NCBI GenBank assembly: GCA_035041965.1
Contig: JAPYMA010001112.1
Coordinates: forward strand, 1-64,000
DNA: 64,000 nt
DNA from: Anisakis pegreffii
Lineage: Eukaryota > Nematoda > Chromadorea > Rhabditida > Anisakidae
Direction of reading: 5' to 3'
Shown here: positions 10,868 through 22,124 of the stretch, one piece after another
Layout: every line of letters begins with the position of its first letter
How positions within the stretch are numbered: the first letter of the stretch is position 1
The notes under the pieces: model-generated
What the model was told of the DNA's origin: nothing
Database searches by the model: none
The model's input: the letters and a program-made list of their open reading frames with translations, nothing else
Translations under genes and position numbers: made by a program

Positions 10868-13800
10868 CAGTTGGATTTTCATTGTTAGAGATTATCACTG
10901 TTATTGCTACGCAGTACTGAATTAACCGTATCCAACAACAGTCAAAAGCTGCTGTTGTTTTCTGAATTGATGCAGATTTGCAAACAACGATGCAATGCAC
11001 TAGAATGAATCCCAATCGGCTGAATGACAATCCAGCAATATCCATCAATTTTATTACCGTGTATAGTGCTCAAAATCCGCTAAGGGATGGATTAATCGTG
11101 GCAATTACGTCTTTTTGACATTCCATTTTTCCGTCTAAATGTTCCTTATCAGTGAAAGGGACAATTTCTCGGATCTCAAAGAAACATTCTCATCTGCTTT
11201 TCGTATCTGTATTCAGTCGAACAATTTATTGTCTCAGTTGATCGCATTTGTTCCTCAGAATGACGCAATTCGCTGACGTCGAAACTAGCGACAAAACAGT
11301 TTGTTTCATTGATAATTCATGTACTGGAAGTACACAACTGATACTTATCAAGTGCGATTCGGCTGAAACAGCAGCAGCATAACAACAGAATTTATATACG
11401 AATAAATTGTTCATCTATAATGTTCATCTTTAACCAATTCACATGTGAGTAAATCTCAGTCGCGATTTGTCTATATGTGATTGAATATTAAAAATCAGCA
11501 TAAGGTCATGTTAAGCTACAGCTGCAGTTGCACAAATAACACTCAGATTGCTGTATTGTTCACAAATGTACAATGAAAACATATATTCTAAAAATCTGGT
11601 CTATGTTATTACACTCTACCAAAAGCGACTGCCACATAACATAATGAACTATCTGGAATGGAAATCTTTAAATATTTTGCTTGAATTTGACGCACGTAAT
11701 GTGCAGTGAATGGCTGATAGAAGTACCGAATGAGGATGCGACACGAATATGGTGTAATAATTAGTTACAGTGAATTTATTGATAGTTACAATAATACGGT
11801 GTTCTTAGATGAATGCGAACGTTTGAAAGAGTGCGATATGAGAATAATTAATTGCTTGATTGCAGTGAAAATGTATTCTGTTGGATACAAAGACTAGTTA
11901 GAAACGTTCAACAGTGTAGATAATATCTTAAAAAATCATTCATTCAATTAAGAATTGCCACAAAAAACACGTGCACAAATACAGATGATACTGACCGGTA
12001 CGAACCGTTTCGATAATTTGCCAACATAACAATTAATTTTTTCCAGTATCAATGCTGTTTTCCCTCTGAATTGCTACTGTTTTTCAATTATAAAAACTCC
12101 ACTTCTATCACGTACTTGCAATCAATTTTGCTCGATCCAGCAGTGTTGATTTGAATCAACAACTTTGTTTGAATGATTTCTTTTCGTTGGTGATTTCCCG
12201 AGAATTCTTCGAAATTTTGCTAGCATTATGAGAGGGATGTAAACGTTCGTTTTCGAGGGGTCGTTTTGATCACTCAAATGATCATGTTCGCTGTCATGAT
12301 TATGCACAGAATAGAAAACCATGAGAACTATGATTTTTGTTTTGTTCTTACTTTCGCCTTGGACTTTTTTTCACTTTAAGTATTGGTGCTGTTGGTATGC
12401 GAATTATCAATTGAATGATACCGATTTGTGCACATGAAAACCTTCTGCATGAATGCAGTTGATAGTTTCAAACAGCACGATTTCGTATCGCAGTCACATA
12501 CACATACAGCCCGCTCTTGTGAAGCATTCGAACCAAGACAATGAATTTCATGTGCTCTTGTTGACACCATTCGAACAAACACGTACTAACGCCCTCTTGC
12601 CGACTATCGTTCAGACAGGACGGATGAAAAGTATCAATGTAATTCACTATAATAATTATCACTATCAGTTGCTTACGTAATCGTATTCGGATTCTTCAAA
12701 TTGACACTATTTGTGCAATGCATAAAAATTTTACTTTTATTGGTAAACAATGATAAGGTGATTGATCAACTGGCTGCATAGCTGTGCTATAATCGTAGCA
12801 ACAATTCAGTTTGACGCATTTTATGAAGTTTCATATCAATTCATTCACAACACATACATTACTGTGTGGCATTTAAGAGGATTAAAAAAATCGAACCATA
12901 GCGCTCGAATCAAGTAGAAATGGCACTGGCAGTTCACCTCCCTGAGTTTCCGATGATGGATGTCAAGCATCGAAATGGGTTCGAGGAAATACCGCAAGAG
13001 AGATTACGCAAACAAATTAATATAGGTTTCTGTTGAGCTGCGGCGCTTAGGATTCGAATAAAGCAAATAAACTACTAAGTACACAACGAACTATCAAATT
13101 ATTCAGGACGGTTTCGCTTCGAACCCTTCAAACAGTCAATTTTTCGAAATAATGATTCAGTAAGTCAAATTTCAAGCGAACGCACAAACAATGATGAGGA
13201 TGCTTTATGCATAATACAGTTAGTTAGTTGAGAGTAACGTACACAATACTTATTTGTAGGGATTAGAAGAATAATAAGAATTCGCATGTGCACAGCAATG
13301 TTTTGGGATGGAAGGGGAGAGGGCACCGTTACATACCATTAAAATACATTGCAGTCATTGAGTATTGGTCGGGATTTGCTATGAATTTTCGTTTTTTCAG
13401 ACAGTGATGGAGCAGAGAAGCAAACGCGAGAAGCTACGAATACGAGAAGCTTAAAGCAGAATGTCAGCTAACGAAGGATGCAGACATATTACTGGGATAA
13501 TGGGAAGGTCGCCTATTGCGAGGTATGGACGATTATGGATGCATGCATGCATGCTTGATGATCTAATGTTAAGCAAACGAGACGCAAAAAAATATTTTCG
13601 TCGTGAACGAAATCACACGCAAACATCACACACACACGAAATCACATGCTAGACATTCATTCGCACAAAAAAACACAAACACTTTCAAAAATGAATCACC
13701 ACAGATGCTTTGAATTCAAATTGAACATCACAAAAACAAAAAAATGAACCTTTTATTCGAAAAGTGGCATGAACATTCGAAATGAAAAACAAAATCGAAC

Positions 13801-16800
13801 AATGTCAAATGCAGCGATAACAGCAATATCATTTTTATTGCTCAAATTCGGCTGATTTCTTCGACAGCAAAAGTACCAAAATGGCGTCGTTCAAAAACAT
13901 TCACAGATTCGTTTGGAATATCAAGAATCACGCTATCACACTATTGTTTGATTTCATCGCTCTTCACCGGACGACTTCCAGTACAGTCGCATGAAAATGC
14001 CTTTTTTACAGCAACGAAAATATCTGGAATTGCGAATGAAGCAAGTTATGAATGTTCAAATTTTAGCATCATCTATTTAATCGCCGAAATGAATTTCTCT
14101 CTCTTCTTCTCAATTATAAAATATTCACATGCATTTTTGTATTCAATGCATTCAAACTGTTGCTTGTTCAATGATCCCTTTTAGTGCATTCAAGCCGATA
14201 AAACGTTTTTTGAATCGTCTCTTTTGTGTTTTCAATTCAAAAAATTGTTATTGTTGTTGTCGTTGAACCGTAAACGTTTATTCATATTTATCACGTAACC
14301 GAGTGTCGCTTATCAGGGCATTTATTAGAGCATGAACTGTATTTGGTAAGGAATTATGTAAATATTTTTTGTTCCTTCTGATACCACTGGTACCGTTTAA
14401 TTGTTCATGATGTTTGATCTCAAAGGACAATTGTCTCCACTGATTCAGCCGCTCCAGCAAAGAGTCCAAATTCACCAATTCATATAGTTTTGCTTAATAC
14501 TGATGGTGTCGTTATTAGTGCTTAAAACCCGATTGATGACGAATTCCGCTCAGAATTGTCGGAGATTTAGACTGTGAAGAAAATTTTCTGAAGAAGTTAC
14601 CTTCTTGCAATCGACGATCGATCAAATAGTGACTGATTGAGAACGAAACGGCTCAAGAAAAAGAAAAAAAGCGTTTATGAAAGGATTATCAAAATCAACA
14701 AAGTGATATCATATCTTCAAGAAAGTGATATCATAATAGCTTGTCAAAGGTTTAGTGTGTAATGGTGCCGCATGTGTTTGCGAAGATGTCAGCCAATCAT
14801 ACGTCAAGTTCACTACCACTCAATGAGATCAATTTGCTATCAGAAATAGATTTTTAAATTTTTGAACTCTTGAATTTTGATGTCCCAGAAATTCTCCCAA
14901 AAAAACGGTTGTACACATCAGAAAATGTGTCACTTCCAACGGTTCATCCCTTTCCGAAGATTTGTTTTTAGATTTTATTTCCTAATAGATACTGCACGAG
15001 GTCATCAATCATCAATCCTACGATTTGTAAAACAAATTCAACGGTGGTGCTGAATGAGAGGTTCGAAACCGTTTTATCCAATAAGGCGATTGCTGAAAAT
15101 TGGATCAAAATTCTGTTGCAGTTGGTAGCACATGACTTTTTTCGAGACAAATCCTCCCAAGCGCCACTGATGCAGACATAACGAGTTCTAGCTAGTTTAT
15201 CACAAGCATAACACCTCGGTATCACTCACTCTAAATACTCATTGTCAGGATTGTTATCAATGCAATTGTAGATTGAGAATTTTTACGTCCATTAAGCTCT
15301 TCTTCACTTGATACAGAACAGTTTGAAGTCGACTCAACGAATTTGCTGATGAAAGCAATGAATTCTCAAAACGTTGAAAGCATACACGAGAGCGGTAGAG
15401 GTCAATATCGATGATTAATTTCCTCGTTCTCATGTGCATGCCTAATCGAGTGGATGAAAAATTGTTTCATGATCTCGTGTATTCACTCAAATAAAAACCA
15501 AATATTCATAGTCATATGTGTGCCTTCATGATAAATCTGTGCTTAATAACTGCTGAATGTCCTCTAAAGATATCTTGAGCAATGGTAACGATGGATATTT
15601 ACAACGTGGCAAATCACAACGATCAACCGCCTGATGGAATGTGTCAGGTGTTGATCGTTAGCTTTCTATCGACAATAAATTGCATTTTGCAGTGAACGAA
15701 CACATTGCTTAGTGCTTTCTGCATCGAAGATGCGAATTTTTTGAGGAACATTCGCGACTGGCGTTCTGATGCGAAATATCGTCATCATGAGGGACGAGGC
15801 ATTTTTAAGATGCTGTTAAGTATCGGTGGTGTTTGATCAGCAGATCACTGAATTAATTAATCACATTGTCATGAAATCATTCAGTTACAGATTGTTCAAA
15901 TGTTACGCTTTTAAGACGTCACTGTTTTTTTTTGCAATAGGATGAACGAAAGATAATCAGTCGGATTTTGAGGAGCTGACAGTATTCGTATACTAACAAC
16001 ATTTCTCATTCACTAACGCTTTGTGCGTTCTTTGAAGTGGTGCTGAACATTGATATTCCTAACAATCAAAACTGGTCGGTGGTGCTCCATATCTGCCTTT
16101 AGCAAGCATTATTATCAAAGATAAAATTTAGCACGTTGACTCATTTGTCACGCAAGTAAATGAATGCAATGATAATTTCAACTGTTCGAAGTACGTGACA
16201 AATTATTTTTTGGCCCATTGTTTTGAAGTCTAATTCCACCAGCACTTAATACAACTGGATTATTCCATCAATGGAGTGGTATTGTTGGCAGTATGTGTGA
16301 CATCGTCACAATGAATGTTACTGTGAAATTTTAACGTTGAGCAACTCATGAAACTAATTGTACGAACAGTGTGTTGTGAATGTTTTTTGGTAATGATAGT
16401 TGAATTGATTATAAATTAATAATTGCTCACTTCACAGTACGACCAGAGCATATCAACGTATTGCCTTCCAAATGAAATGCAAAAAACGTTTCTCTTTCAG
16501 AGACGAAAATTCCTTAAGATTTTTCTGTCGGGGACGTAATTTGTCGCCCTTTCTTACTGCATTTTGCTGTCCTCTCAAATCGGAATCTCAAACCTATGCT
16601 GTACGCATTGAGTCGTTTTAATTTCATATAGCCAAGGAGCGAAAGATCATGTGGATAACATGGATACATCAGTGCTGAATTTTTTGCATTTTCGAATCTT
16701 ATACTCAAATCAATTGGAATTCCTGTCTCAGTCCGATATAACAGTTCAATTTCATCAACGAATGCCAAACTTCTGCATAATTCATAGCACAACAACCGAC

Positions 16801-16875
16801 TCTTGTAATTCTTTAACGCATAGTATGCCTATTCAAGCGTTCTTATGAGTACTCGTCATTTGAGACATTGTTTTG

Positions 16876-17008
16876 GGCGGCCGGGCAACGTACTTTTCTC
16901 AATAAGTGCAAATAAGCATTCATTAAACATACATTCTGTGTGTTTCAGGCGGCCGAGCAGCGTACATTTCTCATTAAGTACAAATAAACATTCATTAGCA
17001 TCCATTCT
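16876..17008 (+). repeat. Diverged tandem duplication, period 72 bases
   Basis: GGCGGCCGGGCAACGTACTT at 16876 is matched by GGCGGCCGAGCAGCGTACAT at 16948; both continue through TTTCTCA-TAAGT-CAAATAA-CATTCATTA. About 61 bases align with roughly eight differences. It is locally GC-rich at the head of each copy. No gene overlaps it. Confidence 0.8.
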
Positions 17009-17741
17009 TAAGACAAATGCTTAATCTCAACTTTGCAATATAACTATAAACAAAATTTCCTAACGAACGCTTACATCGAATACGTATAAAAGTAATTGTT
17101 GTTTACGAAAGAGAAGCAAGTTTCGCAATAGAAAGTGAACAATTTGCAAAATGAAAGCAATCAATCACATGCCATGTGCTTCTGAGTGCAACTGTTGTTC
17201 GAGTTCTGTTCAAAGATAAAATAACAAACCTAACGGATTAAAGCTCCAATGGTTTTTCTCAAAGGATTCGATGATTAACAACGTGAACACTTAGAAATTG
17301 CTGCTTACGATTTGAAAACTTCATCTTCGATCATTTATCTCCTCGTCCAACCACATGACTTCTTCTCCATTTTTCGATCCATCTCCTCTTTCTCTCTTAG
17401 AAAACCTATCTAATAGCAAATTTGATTGCTGGTCATATTTCATGCCACAAAAAATGTATGCATTCGCCTCATTCGTCTTCAAGAATCAATCCCATAAAGT
17501 TGGAAAAAGCAGTTTCGAGAAAAGGGTGCAACGCACAATAAAATATTTCTCTCGTTATTTATAAGGAAAGCAGTAAATTGAAAATATAACTGTTTGATTT
17601 CTGGACAAATGCATCGTTTATTTATGTCAGTTTTGAGATTATTTAATGTTCAAAAATTAGTCGGTTCTTGATTTCAACGATTTCGTTCCTTCATCAGTAA
17701 TCAATACAGCACATCAAACTGTGAATGAATGAATTTCAATT

Positions 17742-17790
17742 GCTGAAATGGTTTTAAAGGGTTTTTTCAACCCTTTAAAACCATTTTAGC
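17742..17790. repeat. Short hairpin, 22-base arms, 5-base loop
   Basis: Arm 17742-17763 and arm 17769-17790 are reverse complements except for one pair; core TGGTTTTAAAGGGTT. The match extends about four more bases with one further mismatch. It has the same snap-back form as the large palindrome at a much smaller size. Confidence 0.85.
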
Positions 17791-18693
17791 AGTTTGTGTT
17801 AGACATCAAAGAGCGCAAATTCCTTTCGCGTATGTGTCAAGTGAAATTACTTCTCGCACGATGAGGACACAACCACGTTTATGGTTTGATCATTGTGAGC
17901 GATTTCAGAACACTCACCTCATCAGTACATGCTCTTTGCTAAATCACAATAAGAGGGTGTGGATGCTTCTGACTTGAAGTTTGCTTATTCCCGATTTGAA
18001 AATTGTAGCGTTTTTCTCTGAATAATGTATTGATCAAGTAGAATATTCTCAGGTCACATTTACACTAAGAAACTACCTGTGAGCTACGCTTATAATATAT
18101 GTGATTTATGTGACATGGTGTTCGTTAGTATTTAAAGCATGACGAATATGTTCATTTCGAGTTGTGGAGGTGATTAAAATTTCACATATTTTGGGTTATA
18201 ATCTGTTTCCCTGATCTGACATTTATCGCTTTGACCAACGAGATCAACCGGACTAAGTAAGGTATATGCGAAGTGATGATATAAGACGAATGAAAGCAAA
18301 TTTTGTGGGCCTTTAGTTGATTCTTGATTCTTAAATTTTTAGAAAAAAGTTTGCTAGTAGAACTTAACGCACAATACAGAAATGTGCACGACGAATCCGT
18401 TAAAACAAAATGATTTTAGATTGAGAACGAGGAGTAGTGTCAACGAGTAGAATGTTATTTTGCATGAAATTTTTTGCATAATTTTATTTACGATAACAAT
18501 TTCTATTACAATTTTCATGCAATGAATGAATATTATGCTTGAGAACGGTGATACTGATAAGATCAACGATATAATTGAGGTATTTGCATCAAATTGAGGT
18601 ACTTTTTGCAAAATAATGATTACAGCAGCAACAACAACAACCACACAATATCCGAGTATAGCGATGCGATCCTGATGTAACACATGCGAAATT

Positions 18694-20225
18694 CTATGCT
18701 GCTGACAAGTAGCAGAAGACGTTGTCGAGCGAATGTGCGCAGAATGAGGGCATCGTTAGGGAGATATTCAACGGATGAGGTGAACAAACCAACAAGTACC
18801 GATCAAAATAACGTGTAATCGCCTTCTGAATTACTTTTTGCGAGTGCTCCACATCAGAAGCTACCATCCACTGAAAATAATTGTCGTTTACGGATGAATA
18901 AAAGGACCAAATTGCATAGACAATCAGATATGAACTCTTCTATCGTTCAAGAGTTTTACAGAATCGAAAAAATGTGATTCCGTTGGAAATTCCGATGTTC
19001 GGTCTGAGTGAAAAGTCGATATGATTCGATGAAATCTTGGAACTTTCAACTGAAGAACAGTATGACTTGTTTTAGTTATCCTTGTCTTCCATTGCTAACT
19101 TTTTTAGAATTTGAAACTGAACCAGTCATTACATGTGTCATTTCGAAGCGGACAACAAGCCTAAACGTCACTACTTTTGCATCCCGCACAATATACCGGC
19201 GAATAACAAATGTGAAAATAAGTATAAAACGAAAAAGCGAAAGCAGATATTAAGGTAACCTTGCTGAGAATGGCTTTCAGTCGTTGATTATTACATTGGT
19301 TCTGAACGTCATCAGCAATCTTGTCATATCGATTATAATCATCCAGATTATATCGCGCCGATTCCTTCCTTTCCAACTTCGAATCGAATTCCTTTGATGA
19401 TGGAGAGTATGTTGAGAGATCAGACGCGTCAACATTTGAGTGTACTGTCGGTAAATATTCTGATTCTGACTGACCATTATCAGAGGCATTGTCATTCATT
19501 GATGAGTAAACATCCGAAGATTGAAATGAATCCTTTTTATCACCGATGGAGCTCACCAGATCCTCAATTTCCGTATCATATCCACTCGAGGACGTTGGCG
19601 AAGTACTAGGAAGCATTACTGGTACAATAAGGCCTTCGCCTAACGGCTTCGTCGATGGTGGATGAGAGTAGATAATTTGAGGTTGAGGTCTGGGTTCCGG
19701 TAAAACCAAAGGTGGTGCGGGAGGCATAGGGCCGTTGATGTATGGACGAGGCACTGTTGGTCTCGGGAAAAGTGGAAGAGTCAATGGATTCGAAGGACAA
19801 CACATTGACTGGAGTTGATTGCTGGACTGAGCACAACATAAATTGTTGGACTGGAGTGGTGGAAACAACGACGACATAGGAGGTAATAGAGGGGGAAATA
19901 GAGGAGGATTTACAGGTGATGGTGAGGGGCAGCAGCAACATGACGATAATGATGATGAAGACGATAATCCAGCTAGAGGCGGTAAAGGTGAACCTAGCTG
20001 AGGAAATAACGGGTTCGTGTTCAATAATCCAGGTTGAGGAAACAAAGGTAGAGGTTTGAACAAATTTGGTGTTACTTGCTCAGTTGAACAGCAACCCTTT
20101 GGCTGTGGACAACAATTATTAGGCTGTAATGTGCCAAATAGGAAAGCGTCTATCAAAAACGACTTCTGAATGAAAATCAGAGTTAAAGTTATGATAATTT
20201 GCTTGAGATGTCGTTCGGTATGCAT
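18694..20225 (-). CDS. Ground-like (hedgehog-related) secreted protein, grl family
   Basis: Two minus-strand exons, 19260-20225 and 18694-18870, give about 380 residues. I start at the ATG at 20225 rather than 20270 because it yields a compact signal peptide (basic n-region, then IIITLTLIFI). A long Pro/Leu/Phe-rich middle with Cys pairs and clusters (CCPQP, CCCCPSP, LCCAQ, MCCPS) follows, then a Ser/Asp-rich linker. The C-terminal ground-like domain starts with QCNNQRLKAILSK at the end of exon 1 and continues in exon 2 with DVEHSQKVIQKAI, VCSPH, SFCAHS and VFCY, matching the spacing of Cys residues and the Lxx-II / S-K-x-I-Q pattern known for the family. Grl proteins are exported and thought to act in cuticle or extracellular matrix. 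The donor is AAG|GTTACC, weaker than usual; reading past it adds 32 residues unlike the domain, so I trust the splice. Neighbours are unrelated. Confidence 0.85.
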
Positions 20226-22124
20226 CTTGAACGCAAAGTTGACAATAAACTCGTTACGCATCAAATGCATCGCTTAAATACTCCATCGTAAAATTGTATA
20301 GTGACAGCTAATCTGATTATGGAATATTTTCGCAGATTTTGATTCAATCTGAAATTGTGTCATTCGAATATGATCAACGATTGGATGAGTTCGTTGTTCG
20401 AATGAATGCATGAAATGTATACTTGATATGCTTGCTTCTCGCACATTCTAGATTATCATCATCGGATTATTGAACAGTTACTTATAATAGATAGTGACAT
20501 TTGGTGAAGATTATTTTTGTATTGTTCACTTTGCTTAGTCTCCTCTAACCCTTTCTTAATCTTATTCACATCTGTTCCCTTACGCATACTTCAGCTGTAT
20601 GCAACGACTCTTACTTGATTTCACTCGTCGCGTGTTTTCAAATTATATTCGATTGTGAGCAGGAAAAATGCCGTAAACTTGTTTCCTAACTGGTGTTCCA
20701 TGCACCTCCACAACGAGGAATTTCAACAGCACATCAAACAACTTATTTGCATGAATTCAGCAGATGCTCCAAGAATCCATCGTATAATAAGCTTATTAAG
20801 TTTGACAATAGAATATCTGTGGAATTCCGAATCGTTGCGAATAAAAGATATATTTGGGTTTTCATACGACACAATTTCTAAGAATATCTCTTTAAAGCTA
20901 AAGCTCAATATAATTTTGTTGACGTGGGATGTTGCCACATAATTCTTCATATTACATTCATATGGAGTCCCCTGAGTGATGTTTTATTTCTTCAACAGGC
21001 TGTTCAGAACAACAGAAAGCTCGTATTATGCATGATGCGAGCTGCACAATTCATTTTTGCGCTCCGTTGCTACCCACTGCGATAGCCAACTTGCCATCGA
21101 TGAGCAAGTCAGACTTGTCAACAACCGCAATGCCCAAATTGCTCATAACCACTATTACTGTACACGCTCAATTATTAGTTTTAGATTGAATGCGGTCGGT
21201 CACTTCTGGTTGCATTAGTTGATCTGCAATTGCTTCAATCGACTGAGTTTACGAGATGTAATCGAATAATGCCAATACAATAATACCAAAACAGCTTGTT
21301 TTGAAAGAATCTGTTTGTCTTCTGGGCTACTATAGGTGTTCTGGGCAGGAAATTGTTGTTTTGTTATGATATTAAAACATGATCTCAGCTGTATATCTTC
21401 TGTAGAGTAGAATTCGATTGCTCGACAGACTCTTGATAACACGAGCATCTAACATCTTTGAAATAACTCAATTTGACCAAGTTTGCTCAGTATGTCTATG
21501 ATATTTTATACCATTATGATAAACCACATAACCTGAGCTATGAGAAAAGTACATCTGCTTCCGAGCGAAATTTCCGCATTGAGAAATTATCGTTTAATTG
21601 GACTGCCGTATTAAAATTAAAATTTTTGAATTGTCCTTTAATTACTGCCCTATTAGATTACTTTAATTATGCGCTGCCGTATTTTGGATTCATGGAGCCT
21701 AACGTGTTCTACTGGAAAAAAGTATGCTTTCTGATGAACAGGATGAACTCAGAGGTATGCATTTGCGTACCATTGGTTCCATTCCACGATTTCGATGCTT
21801 CTTTTTATTTTCAGGCCAACCTCTGTGTATACACTCAATTCATGACACACACGGACGAGTATTTGACGATATTATTGTTTCAGATAATATGTGTTTGAAC
21901 GCATTCAGAAAAGGACATCAAATGCGTTGATCATTCAGAAAGTCATTCGGAAAAGGTCTTTCACAATAAATTCCTGAAATGAGAATACTGCTTGTTGGCT
22001 CGCTGCACTATCGAATAGAGTTACTCGGGTAGATAGATTTGGGAATTATACGTGTGCAAACACAAAATTGTAATTGCTGATAAACCCTAGACGAAATCAC
22101 ACATTATATAAAATATCATTTGTA
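20226..22124. other. Intergenic stretch between grl and pmt-2, no firm gene
   Basis: Several plus-strand open segments (20665-20942, 20996-21188, 21473-21754) look moderately protein-like but lack a coherent exon chain. The block 20990-21190 is richer in GC than its surroundings and is open on both strands, including a minus-strand reading MSNLGIAVVDKSDLLIDGK, so it may be a decayed exon. A low-confidence two-exon candidate at 21724-21930 is listed separately. Confidence 0.45.
21724..21930 (+). CDS. Possible two-exon micro-gene, 48 residues
   Basis: Exons 21724-21754 and 21815-21930 are separated by a 60-base intron with GTATGC donor and a strong TTTATTTTCAG acceptor. The joined frame begins MLSDEQDELRG and ends in a basic tail FRKGHQMR before TGA. 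The exon sequence looks protein-like (acidic head, then CIHSIHDTHGRVFDDIIVSD). A competing frame through the same intron is also open, and no upstream exon was found, so this could equally be the end of a decayed gene. No family recognised. Confidence 0.22.
   Translation: MLSDEQDELRGMHLRTIGSIPRFRCFFLFSGQPLCIHSIHDTHGRVFDDIIVSDNMCLNAFRKGHQMR

Larger units (their letters stand above)
9277..18693. other. Gene-poor stretch, 9.4 kb
   Basis: No gene could be supported. Several minus-strand open segments have protein-like composition (14278-14487, 14968-15193, 15257-15450, 16514-16795) but I found no chain of splice sites with matching phases. The stretch holds a CATT microsatellite (10814-10867), an ATGC run near 13539, a 72-base tandem duplication (16876-17008), a 22-base hairpin (17742-17790), a short hairpin with arms AACGATCAAC at about 15617 and 15650, and the direct repeat AAAGTGATATCAT twice near 14700. 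The upstream part may hold the promoter of the 4448-9276 gene; a TGATAAG lies at about 9349. Confidence 0.5.

Noticed and set aside
15050..15075. GGTTCGAAACC resembling a tRNA B box
   Set aside because: No A box or acceptor-stem pairing at the right distance on either strand.
19161..19259. 32-codon extension of grl exon 1 past its donor
   Set aside because: It replaces the Cys-containing ground-like domain with unrelated sequence; exon 18694-18870 completes the domain.
19394..19941. Open frames on both strands within the grl gene
   Set aside because: They are shadows of the Pro/Ser-rich coding exon in other frames.
21473..21898. 141-codon plus-strand open frame
   Set aside because: Composition is AT-driven, no family features, and a better splice reading through the same end exists (21724-21930).
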